From positions 1-45,853 of the forward strand of contig JAIXSM010000031.1 of assembly GCA_027484655.1 (NCBI GenBank): a stretch of DNA of 45,853 nucleotides, written 5' to 3'. Numbering within the stretch: position 1 is the first letter of the stretch; every line of letters begins with the position of its first letter. The stretch is from Hyphomicrobiales bacterium (GTDB lineage: Bacteria; Pseudomonadota; Alphaproteobacteria; Rhizobiales; Beijerinckiaceae). The position numbers were made by a program, and so were the translations under genes. The notes beneath the pieces were generated by a model that was given only the letters and a program-made list of their open reading frames with translations, was not told the DNA's origin and searched no databases. Of the stretch, positions 15,792-24,061 are shown in pieces.

Positions 15792-16379
15792 ATGAACGGG
15801 GCTGACTTTCTCGGACTTTACTACGTCTACAGCGGCGACGACGCCGCGGAGCTGCGCGTCTATGAGATCCAGCAGCACCTGAAGGGCGTGTTCCTCCTCG
15901 TCCATGACGATGACCAGCGACTCGTGACGCACTCCACCATCACGAACGACGTCAATAACGTCTTCGAAACACGCGACGAGGCGCTCGCGGCGATCGCCGG
16001 GCAGACCAACCGTCGCAATGCAAGGCCGCCCCAGAACGACCCCTTCTCCAGCCTGCTGATGGACCTGTCGGAGGATGACCGCGACCTCCTGTGCTTCATC
16101 ATTTCGATGGAAGAGTACGCGCCGCATCAGTTCACCGGCGGCATCCTCGAAGGGCGTACGCTGACCGCTGTTTCCCTGCTGGACGTCCAGATAACAACGG
16201 GCCTGCAGTTGCGCGGCCTCGTGGACTCCATCGTCGGCTTCAAGAAGAAGGGACTCCTCGAAGTGGTGGCGGAACCCGCAGCGGAGCCGCCCCACGAGGA
16301 AGAGTACTGGCTGGTCATCAATCCGCAGGCCGTGCCCGCGCTGGAGCGTCTCGCGGCTATGCTGGAAGACGTCGCCTGA
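15792..16379 (+). CDS. Conserved-looking hypothetical protein, 195 aa
   Basis: I do not recognise this 195-residue, acidic, soluble protein. It opens with ADFLGLYYVYSGDDAAEL and contains LSEDDRDLLCFIISMEEYAP in the middle. It continues into a helix-rich C-terminal part with QLRGLVDSIVGFKKKGLLEVV and EEEYWLVINPQAVPALERLA, which looks like a winged-helix or MarR-type fold, though no clear DNA-binding motif is present. The start follows gaggcgggac. A good rho-independent terminator follows 41 bases after the stop, so it is probably a single-gene unit. Codon use is normal for the window, so it is likely real. Confidence 0.75.
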   Translation: MNGADFLGLYYVYSGDDAAELRVYEIQQHLKGVFLLVHDDDQRLVTHSTITNDVNNVFETRDEALAAIAGQTNRRNARPPQNDPFSSLLMDLSEDDRDLLCFIISMEEYAPHQFTGGILEGRTLTAVSLLDVQITTGLQLRGLVDSIVGFKKKGLLEVVAEPAAEPPHEEEYWLVINPQAVPALERLAAMLEDVA

Positions 16380-16420
16380 CCCAACAGGCGGCGCTCAACC
16401 CCGCGCCGCCTCTCAAACAC

Positions 16421-16448
16421 AGCCCCGGCAGATCGGGGCTTGCCTTTT
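16421..16448 (+). terminator. Rho-independent terminator
   Basis: AGCCCCG (16421-16427), a six-base loop, then CGGGGCT (16434-16440) form a perfect stem followed by TGCCTTTT. It lies 41 bases past the stop of the 195-residue gene and 51 bases before the convergent end of the next gene. Confidence 0.75.
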
Positions 16449-16499
16449 CGGCGCGCCCCGCCGCCTGCCCGCACTTGTTCGCAAGCCTCGCCCCGGCTG

Positions 16500-17525
16500 T
16501 CAGGGCGTCGTCAACGCGCGGCGCACCGTCTCCACGGTCGCAGCAGGGAGGCGATAAGCCTCGTCGATAATCTGCTGCATCCGCTCTCCCGAAGTCGGAT
16601 CAATGGTCAGATCGCGCTTCTTGGCTTCCGCCAGCAGTTCGGGATCTTCGAGCGCCTTGATGAAGGCCGACCGAAGCGCTTTGACGCGCTCAGCTGGGAT
16701 GCCCTCGGGCGCTATGTAGGGCCGCGCAAGAACAGTGCTCATGAAGATCACATCGAGAGCCGCGCGTTCAGCGGGGTTCTTGACGTAATCCTTGATGAGC
16801 GGAACGTGCGCCGGCACCTCCGGCATCTTTTGCGGCGCAAGTTGCGCAACGATGTTGATCTTGCCGTCGCGCAACCAGTCCGGACGCGACGCCTTGATCC
16901 CCTCCATGTCCCAGACGCGCCCGGAAATCTCGCCTTGCTCGAGCGCCAGCGCCGCCTCGCGCGTCCCGGGATAGCCGATAACGATCTTGAGACGATCAAG
17001 CCCCAGAATGTTCTTCACCGAGAGCGGCAGAAGATACGTGTCGCCAGAGGGCGAAGTCGCGCCGATGGTCAGGCCTCTCTCGCGCACATCATCCAGTGTC
17101 TTTACCCCCGTTGCAGCCCACGCGACGAGGACGGAGGCCGAACTCACGACATTGCCGATCATGGTCATGTCGGGGCCCTTGAACTGCGCTTGCGAGCGGG
17201 CGCCAGCGAACAGCGGATCAAAGATCAGCGCCGAATTGACAGCGCCGAACGCTGTCCCATCCTTCGGCGCGACGCGCGCGAGGAAGTTCGCCATGCGCAT
17301 GCTGCTTGCGCCCGGCATGTTCTGCGGAACGAAGGTGGGGTTGCCTGGCAGGTGGGACGGCATGTAGCGCGCAAGCAGGCGGGAGTACGTGTCGTAAGCG
17401 CCGCCGGGCCCATAACCGATGTAAAGATTGACGGTCTTGCCCTGGTAGAAATCAGACACGGCGTCAGCACGCGCGCCGCCTGCAAGCGCGCACATGGCTA
17501 TCAGGATACCCGCTGCTTTCCGCAT
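16500..17525 (-). CDS. TctC/Bug-superfamily periplasmic binding protein (ferulate-type operon)
   Basis: This exported binding protein of 341 residues is the last gene of the probable hydroxycinnamate operon. The signal peptide ends GGARAD; the mature part shows SDFYQGKTVNLYIG, GPGGAYDTYSRLLARYMP, PGNPTFVPQNMPGAS and PKDGTAFG. The second half is more divergent: the shared AMERGE is LEQGEISGRV. The ATG at 17525 follows aagggag. It starts 64 bases after the FerA-like gene, on the same strand. By position it could capture a phenylpropanoid acid for the pathway, but ligand and membrane partner are unknown. Confidence 0.88.
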   Translation of the reverse strand: MRKAAGILIAMCALAGGARADAVSDFYQGKTVNLYIGYGPGGAYDTYSRLLARYMPSHLPGNPTFVPQNMPGASSMRMANFLARVAPKDGTAFGAVNSALIFDPLFAGARSQAQFKGPDMTMIGNVVSSASVLVAWAATGVKTLDDVRERGLTIGATSPSGDTYLLPLSVKNILGLDRLKIVIGYPGTREAALALEQGEISGRVWDMEGIKASRPDWLRDGKINIVAQLAPQKMPEVPAHVPLIKDYVKNPAERAALDVIFMSTVLARPYIAPEGIPAERVKALRSAFIKALEDPELLAEAKKRDLTIDPTSGERMQQIIDEAYRLPAATVETVRRALTTP

Positions 17526-17589
17526 GTTTCGCTCCCTTGATATCGGTTCCGCACCTCTTGATAACAGCCGTCTCGCGCGGCCTTGCCTG

Positions 17590-19722
17590 TCATGCAGGCT
17601 GATCGTCAGGAGGACGCAGAACAAGCAAAGCGTCAAGTGCGACGACGCCATCGGGCGTCACCTTGAGGGGATTCACATCCAGCGCCTCAAGCGCATCGCC
17701 AAGATCCTGCGCAATGCGGCCAACGGCGACCATAGCTTCGCAGAGCGCGTCTATGTCGCACGGCGTTGAACCACGATACCCCTCAAGCAAACGCGCGGCT
17801 TTGGTCGCCATGATCGCTGCGCGCGCCTGATCCTTGTCCAACACCGGAGGGGCGAAGGCCACGTCCTTGAACAGTTCGAGCCAGACGCCGCCAAGCCCGG
17901 CCATAACCACCGGCCCCATCTCCGCGTCCCGGTGCAAGCCAAGCACCATCTCGACGCCCTCGCTGACTTGCTGCGCGACGAGCACGCCTTCAAGCGAGGC
18001 GCCAAGAGCCGCGCAACGCTGCTGGATCAAACCCACGCCGGTTTCGACCGCAGCCGCATCGCCCAATCCAAGCAGCACAAGCCCCGCATCGGTCTTGTGC
18101 GGCACTGCGCTTGAGACGCCCTTCAGCACGACGGGGAACCCGATGCGCCGCGCGGCTTCCACGGCCTGCGCGGCGGTTGCAACAACCTCCTCACGCGGCG
18201 TCGCGATTCCATAGGCGGCGAGAAGTTGCTTCGAGTCGACCTCATTCAGCGCCGCAGGCTCCCGCAGCGTTTGAGCGCGCGCGCGCAGCGCGGCGGCGAT
18301 GGCCGGAGGCGTGTTCGGCGCACCAGACGCACGTGCGCCTGATGGCGTGAACGCGGCGATGCGCCCGACGGTGCGCAGCGATTTTCCTAAATCACGCAGC
18401 ATCGGCAAACGCGGGAAGGCTTCGTGCAATTCCCGCATATAGGGAGTTTCACGCAGACTGAGCGGCGAGAAAAGCGCGACCGGTTTGCGCCGACTTGCAC
18501 CCGCCCAATCATCAAGCGCTTTCATGTTCCTTATCTTGCGCTCGATACCGGGCGCGCGCGGCAACTCCTCCGCAAGCAGCAAGACATCGACGGCAGGATC
18601 CGCGTGCAGAGCATCGATGCAGGCGATGTACTCCTCGCTCTTCAGCGTGCGCTTGCAATCGAACGGATTCGTCACGTCGGCGTCAGGCAAGGCGGCCGTG
18701 ATCTTTGTGCGGGTTTCCGCAGACAGTTTCGCAAGCTGGAGCCCAAACCTGTCGGCGGCGTCGGTGGCCATGGAGCGAATGGCGCCGGAGTTCGTCATCA
18801 CAGCAACGCCCGGCCCCGCAGGACGATCAGTCTTCGCGAGAAACGCGGCGGCCTCGACAAGATCCTCGATGTTGTCGAACCGGACGATCCCCGCCTCGCG
18901 GGCGAACGCGTCGAAAACCGCTATGCTGCCGGCCAGCGCGCCGGTGTGCGCGAGCGTCGCAGCGCGCGCGGCCTCCGACTCCCCCGACTTGACCACAAGC
19001 ACGCTCTTGCCGTTGCGACGCGCTTTCTCTGCTGCGGCCAGAAACCTGGGTCCGTCAATCACGGACTCAATGTAGCAAGCGATCACCCGCAGTTCGGGCT
19101 CGTCCGCAAGGCGATCGATATAGTCGGCGAAGGTGAGGACGGTCTGATTGCCGCAGGAAACAATGAAGGACAGCGTCAGACCCGCATCCGAAAGTCCACG
19201 GCTGAGAGTTTGAACAAGCATCCCGCTTTGGGTCAAAACAGCAACGCAGCCGCGCGCCGGCGGCTCCAGTTGCTCATCAGGAATAGTGCAAAAGTTGGAC
19301 AGGCCCGAAGCGAGCCCCATGCAGTTGGGGCCGGTTGCGACGATGCCGTACTCATCGACAATGCGCTTCAGTCGTCTTGCGCGGGCAAGGCCGCGCGCAT
19401 CGCCGCCCTCGCCAAAACCTGCTGCGTAAAGCGTGGCGCTGCGCACGCCGGCGCGGGCGCCCTGCTCCAGTATGTCGAGAGACTGATCCGCCGGCACGAA
19501 GAGCGCCAGATGGTCAGCGGCTTCCGGCAAAGCCTCAATCGCAGGGTAACACCTTGTACCCCAGATAGAGTCGCGATTTGGATTGATCGGGAACACACCT
19601 CCCGCATATCCAAACCGCTGCAAGTTTTCCCAAACGCGGGCGGACCAATTTTTGTCGGATGCGCCGACCAGCGCCACATTGCGTGGCGCGAACAGCGCGT
19701 CGATGTTCTTCGTGTTCGCCAT
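17590..19722 (-). CDS. ferA: FerA-type ADP-forming acyl-CoA synthetase (probable feruloyl-CoA synthetase)
   Basis: This cytoplasmic CoA ligase of 710 residues belongs to the NDP-forming acyl-CoA synthetase superfamily. It has a CoA-binding Rossmann domain first (NVALVGASDKNWSARVWENL), then two succinyl-CoA-ligase-like domains with the phosphohistidine motif LAHTGALAGS. A C-terminal ATP-grasp domain follows (FPVVLKGVSSAVPHKTDAG). The fusion order is that of acetate-CoA ligase and of FerA, the feruloyl-CoA synthetase of Sphingobium SYK-6, which I recall as having nearly the same length. The neighbouring feruloyl-CoA hydratase/lyase supports activation of ferulate or related hydroxycinnamates. 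The ferA symbol rests on length, domain order and context; another aryl or acyl acid is possible. Confidence 0.75.
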   Translation of the reverse strand: MANTKNIDALFAPRNVALVGASDKNWSARVWENLQRFGYAGGVFPINPNRDSIWGTRCYPAIEALPEAADHLALFVPADQSLDILEQGARAGVRSATLYAAGFGEGGDARGLARARRLKRIVDEYGIVATGPNCMGLASGLSNFCTIPDEQLEPPARGCVAVLTQSGMLVQTLSRGLSDAGLTLSFIVSCGNQTVLTFADYIDRLADEPELRVIACYIESVIDGPRFLAAAEKARRNGKSVLVVKSGESEAARAATLAHTGALAGSIAVFDAFAREAGIVRFDNIEDLVEAAAFLAKTDRPAGPGVAVMTNSGAIRSMATDAADRFGLQLAKLSAETRTKITAALPDADVTNPFDCKRTLKSEEYIACIDALHADPAVDVLLLAEELPRAPGIERKIRNMKALDDWAGASRRKPVALFSPLSLRETPYMRELHEAFPRLPMLRDLGKSLRTVGRIAAFTPSGARASGAPNTPPAIAAALRARAQTLREPAALNEVDSKQLLAAYGIATPREEVVATAAQAVEAARRIGFPVVLKGVSSAVPHKTDAGLVLLGLGDAAAVETGVGLIQQRCAALGASLEGVLVAQQVSEGVEMVLGLHRDAEMGPVVMAGLGGVWLELFKDVAFAPPVLDKDQARAAIMATKAARLLEGYRGSTPCDIDALCEAMVAVGRIAQDLGDALEALDVNPLKVTPDGVVALDALLVLRPPDDQPA

Positions 19723-19769
19723 GTTTGTCTCTCGTGCGCAGCGGCGCCTGAGCGCCGCCTTCCCGACGT

Positions 19770-20600
19770 TCAGGAACCCGGACGCTGATACGGCCCAAGA
19801 CCTGGCCGGTAAGACTTCTCGTCGAGGAACTTGGACATGCCAACCTTGTCGGCGATTTCCTTATCCGCGCGATGCAGCGAGTCCTGCTTGGCGCCAAGAT
19901 AATCGCGGGCCTCTTCCGCATTCATATGACGCACCGAGCGGATGGCCTGCTTGGTGAACTTCACCACGCCGGGATTGAGATTGAGCAGCTTTTGCGCAAG
20001 CTCCATGGTCTTATCGCGCAACTGATCTTTTGGAACGGATGCGTTGATAAGTCCGATCTCGACAGCCCGCTTGCCGTCGAAGGGCTCGCCCGTGACAGCG
20101 TAGTAGAGGGCGTGCCTTGGGAGGAGCATATCCGTCAGGTTCCAGCTGACGATGCCGCCGGGGATGATGCCCCAGTTGACCTCGGAGAGCCCGAAGATCG
20201 CGTCATCCGCCGCAATGGCGAAATCACAGGCGCACAACTGCGTAAAGGCCCCGCCAAAGCAGTAGCCGTTCACCATTGCGATTGTTGGCTTTGAAAAGCG
20301 CGACAGGATCTCATGGCGCCAATGATGGCTCGCCGTGTTGGACTTCTTGCGCTCCGCCGGGTTCTTGGAGGTCTCGCGGAAATACAGCTTGAGATCCTGC
20401 CCCGCGCACCACGCCTCGCCTGCCCCCGTCAGGACAAGAACCTTGGTCTCCGGATCATCCTCAAGCCATGTCAGCGCGTCCTCAACATCGTAATGAAGCC
20501 CGGGGCTCATCGCGTTGCGCTTTTCCGGGCGATTGAGGATGAGGAACGTGACGCCGCCGTCGCGCTCGATCTTGATGTTCTCGTATGTCTTGTCTGTCAT
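19770..20600 (-). CDS. ferB: Hydroxycinnamoyl-CoA (feruloyl-CoA) hydratase/lyase
   Basis: This cytoplasmic crotonase-family enzyme of 276 residues is expected to hydrate feruloyl-, caffeoyl- or coumaroyl-CoA and split it to an aromatic aldehyde plus acetyl-CoA. It matches my memory of hydroxycinnamoyl-CoA hydratase-lyase closely: VTFLILNRPEKRNAMSP, VLTGAGEAWCAGQDLKLYFRE, KPTIAMVNGYCFGGAF, FGLSEVNWGIIPGG (with the catalytic glutamate) and FLDEKSYRPGL at the end. It lies 20 bases after the acyl-CoA dehydrogenase and 47 before the FerA-like gene. No vanillin dehydrogenase is in the window, so the aldehyde would be oxidised by a gene elsewhere. Confidence 0.88.
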   Translation of the reverse strand: MTDKTYENIKIERDGGVTFLILNRPEKRNAMSPGLHYDVEDALTWLEDDPETKVLVLTGAGEAWCAGQDLKLYFRETSKNPAERKKSNTASHHWRHEILSRFSKPTIAMVNGYCFGGAFTQLCACDFAIAADDAIFGLSEVNWGIIPGGIVSWNLTDMLLPRHALYYAVTGEPFDGKRAVEIGLINASVPKDQLRDKTMELAQKLLNLNPGVVKFTKQAIRSVRHMNAEEARDYLGAKQDSLHRADKEIADKVGMSKFLDEKSYRPGLGPYQRPGS

Positions 20601-20620
20601 GGGTTCCGCCCTTGTTTAGG

Positions 20621-21778
20621 TCAGGCTGCGAATTCTCTCAGCACATGCCGCGCAATCGCCATGCGCATGATCTCGGGTGTGCCTTCGGTGATCATGTGGC
20701 TGCGCTGGTCGCGCCACAGGCGTTCGACAGGAAGGGACGTTGTGAGCCCCACGCCGCCATGCACTTGAAGGCACATGTCGGCCGCCTTCCACGCCATCTC
20801 CGTGCAGAAGAGCTTCACGGTGAAAGCGTCATTGCGAATATCGTCGCCGCGGTCCGCACGCGCCGCAGCGCGATGCACGAGCAAGGTGGCCGCCTCAAGT
20901 TCCACGTATGTGTCGGTCAACCGCCACTGGATGCTCTGGCGATCAGACAGCGGCTTACCAAAGGTGACGCGTTGCTTGGCGTAGGTGGCGGCGAGTTCGA
21001 GGCAACGCCGCGTCGCTCCAAGGGCGCGTGCGCCTTGCTTGAGCCGCCCCGCGCCCAACCACTTCTGGCCGAGCGCAAAGCCCTTTCCTTCCTCGCCCAC
21101 AAGATGCTCGGCGGGCACGCGAACATTGTCGAGAACCACCTCCCAGGGAGTCTCGCCGGTGAGCGTGTGGTACTTCTCCCCGAGGCGCACGCCGGGCGTG
21201 TCCATATCGAGAACAAAGCAGGAGATGCCGCCGCGAGAGCCTTTCGACCGGTCCGTGGCCGCCATCAGGATCATGAAGTCCGACTTGTCGGCGCCTGTGA
21301 TGAAACGCTTCACGCCATTGATGACGTAGTGGTCGCCGTCGCGCACAGCGGTGGTGCGCATGGAGCCGGGATCCGATCCGGCATCGGGTTCCGTCTGCGC
21401 GAAGCAGGACTCCTTTTCCCCGCGCATCACCGGGTAGAGATAGCGCTCCCGCATCTCGCCCGTAAGCGCATAGAGAACCGGACGCACTTCTGGACCGAGA
21501 ATGCGCACACCGCGCGTCGGCAGCGCCACAGTGCGCCCCAGCTCGGCCCAGACTATTGTGCGCGCAACGAGTCCAAGGCCCTGCCCGCCAAACTCCTCCG
21601 GCACGTCGATCTGCCAAAGCCCAAGCTCTTTGCAACGTGCGGTCAGCCGCGCCTCAAGCGCCTTGTCGAACTCACCATCGACGATGCTCTTGCCTTCCAG
21701 TGGAATCAGTTCGCGATCCACGAACCGGCGCACGGTGTCACGCAGGAGAGTCATCTCCTCCGATAGATCGTCCAGCAT
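20621..21778 (-). CDS. Acyl-CoA dehydrogenase
   Basis: This FAD-dependent acyl-CoA dehydrogenase of 385 residues introduces an alpha-beta double bond into an acyl-CoA. Landmarks include CFAQTEPDAGSDPGSMRT (FAD and substrate contact), YVINGVKRFITGA, QRVTFGKPLSDRQSIQ, LQVHGGVGLTTSLPVER and the ending DQRSHMITEGTPEIMRMAIA. The ATG at 21778 follows gaggaaa. As the first gene of the operon, upstream of hydratase/lyase and CoA ligase, it could desaturate dihydro-hydroxycinnamoyl-CoA to feed the lyase, as reported for hydrocinnamate pathways. That role is inference. It is divergent from LysR, its likely regulator. Confidence 0.88.
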   Translation of the reverse strand: MLDDLSEEMTLLRDTVRRFVDRELIPLEGKSIVDGEFDKALEARLTARCKELGLWQIDVPEEFGGQGLGLVARTIVWAELGRTVALPTRGVRILGPEVRPVLYALTGEMRERYLYPVMRGEKESCFAQTEPDAGSDPGSMRTTAVRDGDHYVINGVKRFITGADKSDFMILMAATDRSKGSRGGISCFVLDMDTPGVRLGEKYHTLTGETPWEVVLDNVRVPAEHLVGEEGKGFALGQKWLGAGRLKQGARALGATRRCLELAATYAKQRVTFGKPLSDRQSIQWRLTDTYVELEAATLLVHRAAARADRGDDIRNDAFTVKLFCTEMAWKAADMCLQVHGGVGLTTSLPVERLWRDQRSHMITEGTPEIMRMAIARHVLREFAA

Positions 21779-21866
21779 GGCGTTTCCTCGTGTCCCGCTC
21801 ACGGCGGGCGTCATTTTTATGGGGAAACGCTATCCCATCGCATTCTTTGTGTTTAGATCGATAATC

Positions 21867-21883
21867 GGAATAATACTTGTTCC
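21867..21883. promoter_or_regulatory. Inverted repeat in the LysR / acyl-CoA dehydrogenase divergent promoter
   Basis: GGAATAA, three bases, TTGTTCC form a near-perfect 17-bp inverted repeat (one mismatch) in the 130-base gap between two divergent genes. A perfect 10-bp palindrome CATTGCAATG lies close by at 21889-21898. LysR-type proteins usually bind such sites between themselves and their target operon. Confidence 0.45.
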
Positions 21884-21908
21884 AAAAACATTGCAATGGG
21901 AAACGCCG

Positions 21909-22802
21909 ATGGAGAACCTCAACAACATCGCCATGTTCCTGAAGGTGGTGGAGACTGGCAGCTTTTCCGCCGCCGCCGCGGAGTTGGGGTTCACACCGTC
22001 CGCAGTCAGCAAAAACATAGGGCAACTTGAAAGCGCTCTCGGCGTCAGGCTGCTTGTGCGCACGACGCGGTCCCTCACCCTCACGGAAGCCGGGGCCACG
22101 CTGTTCAAGCGGTGCAAGATCGCCCTGTCCGAAATCCGCTCCGCGACTGAGGAAGCGCAAAGTTTCGACCAGCATTTGCGTGGCCCATTGCGGGTTCAGG
22201 CGACGCCGGGCGTCGGGCAGCGGCTTCTGGTGCCCATCGTGATGTCATTCATGAAGGCCCACCCGCAGATTACAATCCATCTAGAAATCGGCAGCGTGAG
22301 CGCAGCCACGGTCTCAACCAAGACTGACGTCTTCGTCACGGTGACGCACCGAGGGGAAATGCGCGGCGCCCGTTTCAAGGCGGAGGAGTTGGCGCAGGTG
22401 CGCTATCTCGTGTGCGCCTCTCCTGATTACATCGCGCGCCACGGCGCGCCCGCCGCCCCGGGGGATCTGATCCACCACAACTGCCTTGTGCAAGAAACGC
22501 AGCGGGCAGCGCGGGACTGGCGCTTTGCGCAGCCCGGCGGCGCGACGACGACGATCAAGATCAAGGGCGCGCTAGCCACGAATAACGCACTGGCGCTGGA
22601 AAAGGCCCTGCTCGAGGGCGTTGGCATAGGCCGCATTGCCGATTACGCCGCGCGCACGCACATCGCCAACGGCGACCTTGTTGTACTGTTTGACTCGCTC
22701 GTGGCTTGGGGCCAGGTGGTGACCGCCTACTTCCCAAGCGGCCTTCAATCAGCGCGCGCGAAGGCGTTCCTCGACTACGCCAAGGCCCACATGACCCTAT
22801 GA
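21909..22802 (+). CDS. LysR-family transcriptional regulator
   Basis: This LysR-type regulator of 297 residues has an N-terminal winged helix (ENLNNIAMFLKVVETGSFSA, then LGFTPSAVSKNIGQLESALG and LLVRTTRSLTLTEAG) and a C-terminal periplasmic-binding-like effector domain. The ATG at 21909 follows atgggaaa. It is divergent from the acyl-CoA dehydrogenase-ferB-ferA-binding protein operon, which it very likely controls in response to a pathway intermediate. It is followed on the same strand by two binding-protein genes after a 164-base gap. The well-known ferulate regulators FerC and FerR are MarR types, so a LysR regulator here would be a variation. Confidence 0.9.
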   Translation: MENLNNIAMFLKVVETGSFSAAAAELGFTPSAVSKNIGQLESALGVRLLVRTTRSLTLTEAGATLFKRCKIALSEIRSATEEAQSFDQHLRGPLRVQATPGVGQRLLVPIVMSFMKAHPQITIHLEIGSVSAATVSTKTDVFVTVTHRGEMRGARFKAEELAQVRYLVCASPDYIARHGAPAAPGDLIHHNCLVQETQRAARDWRFAQPGGATTTIKIKGALATNNALALEKALLEGVGIGRIADYAARTHIANGDLVVLFDSLVAWGQVVTAYFPSGLQSARAKAFLDYAKAHMTL

Positions 22803-22877
22803 ACCGCTCTCGTGCGCCGGGTATTCTCCATGCATAGCGCGATAAAGCCACCCCCTTCGTGAAGCACGCGTTTGCTT

Positions 22878-22898
22878 GCGCGACGCGGTTTGTCGCGC
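22878..22898 (+). terminator. Hairpin between LysR and binding-protein genes
   Basis: GCGCGAC (22878-22884) and GTCGCGC (22892-22898) form a seven-base perfect stem with a seven-base loop. It is about 75 bases past the LysR stop. There is no T-run directly after it, so it may be a terminator or a structured leader of the next gene. Confidence 0.35.
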
Positions 22899-22966
22899 GT
22901 CGGCCTTGCCAAAAGCCGAGCGCTCGCCTTTACTGAAAAAAAATAATCGCTACGGGGAGGTCAATC

Positions 22967-24043
22967 ATGCTTTCGCTGTTACGCTTTGGCGTAAGCCTTG
23001 GGTTTTTCGCGCGGGCATGTGCACTTGCCGCGCCGGCGCTCGCGCTATCATCCGCAGCGCACGCGCAAGACACACGGGCGCAGGCAGCGGGCGGCTTCTT
23101 CGCCGACAAGACGATCAGCTTCATCGTGGCGTCAGGACCGGGCGGCGGCTACGATATGTATGCCCGCACGCTCACGCGCCATTACGGACGACACATCCCC
23201 GGCAATCCCGTCTTCGCCGTGCAATATCTCCCGGGCGGCGGCGGGATCGTGGCGGCGAACACCCTCTATGGCTTGTCGCGCAAGGACGGAACCGCCATGG
23301 GCCTTCTCGCCTCCAGCACTTTTCTGCTGGCGGCGATTGGCGATCAGCACACGAAGTTCGACAATCTGCGCTTCACCTTCATCGGCAACATGAACGAGGA
23401 GGTCGATACCTGCTCGGTCTGGCACACTACGGGCATCCGCACAGTTGACGATCTGCGTTCGCGCGACGTCATCATCGGCACTGCGGGCGTGGGGTCAAAC
23501 TCGCATACATTTCCGCTCGGCATGAACGCGGTCATAGGCACGCGCTTCAAGACCATTCCGGGCTATTCAGGCGGCGCGCAAGTGCGCACCACTGCGATGG
23601 AGCGCGGCGAGCTGTTCGGCTCCTGCGGGATTTTCGTCTCCACGCTCGGGGCCCAGTTCGGACAGCCGCTGGCGGAAGGCAAACTCAGCGTCGTCCTGCA
23701 AATGGGGCTTTCGCGTCATCCAAAATACAAGGACGTGCCTAACGCGCTTGAACTCGCGCGCGACGACGCAGGCCGTCAGTCGCTTGAGCTTCTGTTTGCG
23801 CAGCTCGTCCTCGGCCGGCCTGTTCTTGCGCCGCCCGAGGTGCCCAGGGAGCGCGCGGACGTGCTTTCGAAAGCCTTCGAGGCGACCATGCGCGATCCCC
23901 AGTTCCAGGCCGATGCCGAGAAGGTGAGCGTTGAGACGCGGTGGTTCGGCCCAGAGCGGATGCGCGAAGTTATGCAGCAGATGGAGAACGCGCCTGCGAG
24001 CGTGAAACAACGCGTGCGCGCGATGCTGGACCAGCAAAACTAA
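22967..24043 (+). CDS. TctC/Bug-superfamily periplasmic binding protein (orphan)
   Basis: This exported binding protein of 358 residues has an unusually long leader before a signal-peptide end near SAAHAQD. The mature part has FFADKTISFIVASGPGGGYD, ARTLTRHYGRHIPGNP, VQYLPGGGGIVAAN, RKDGTAMG and, later, IPGYSGGAQVRTTAMERGEL. The ATG at 22967 follows ggggaggt. It comes 18 bases before the next binding protein on the same strand, so the two probably form a unit. Unlike most copies it has cysteines in the mature domain (DTCSVWH and GSCGIF), which could form a disulfide. The ligand is unknown. Confidence 0.88.
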   Translation: MLSLLRFGVSLGFFARACALAAPALALSSAAHAQDTRAQAAGGFFADKTISFIVASGPGGGYDMYARTLTRHYGRHIPGNPVFAVQYLPGGGGIVAANTLYGLSRKDGTAMGLLASSTFLLAAIGDQHTKFDNLRFTFIGNMNEEVDTCSVWHTTGIRTVDDLRSRDVIIGTAGVGSNSHTFPLGMNAVIGTRFKTIPGYSGGAQVRTTAMERGELFGSCGIFVSTLGAQFGQPLAEGKLSVVLQMGLSRHPKYKDVPNALELARDDAGRQSLELLFAQLVLGRPVLAPPEVPRERADVLSKAFEATMRDPQFQADAEKVSVETRWFGPERMREVMQQMENAPASVKQRVRAMLDQQN

Positions 24044-24061
24044 CGTATCGGGGCGCACAAA

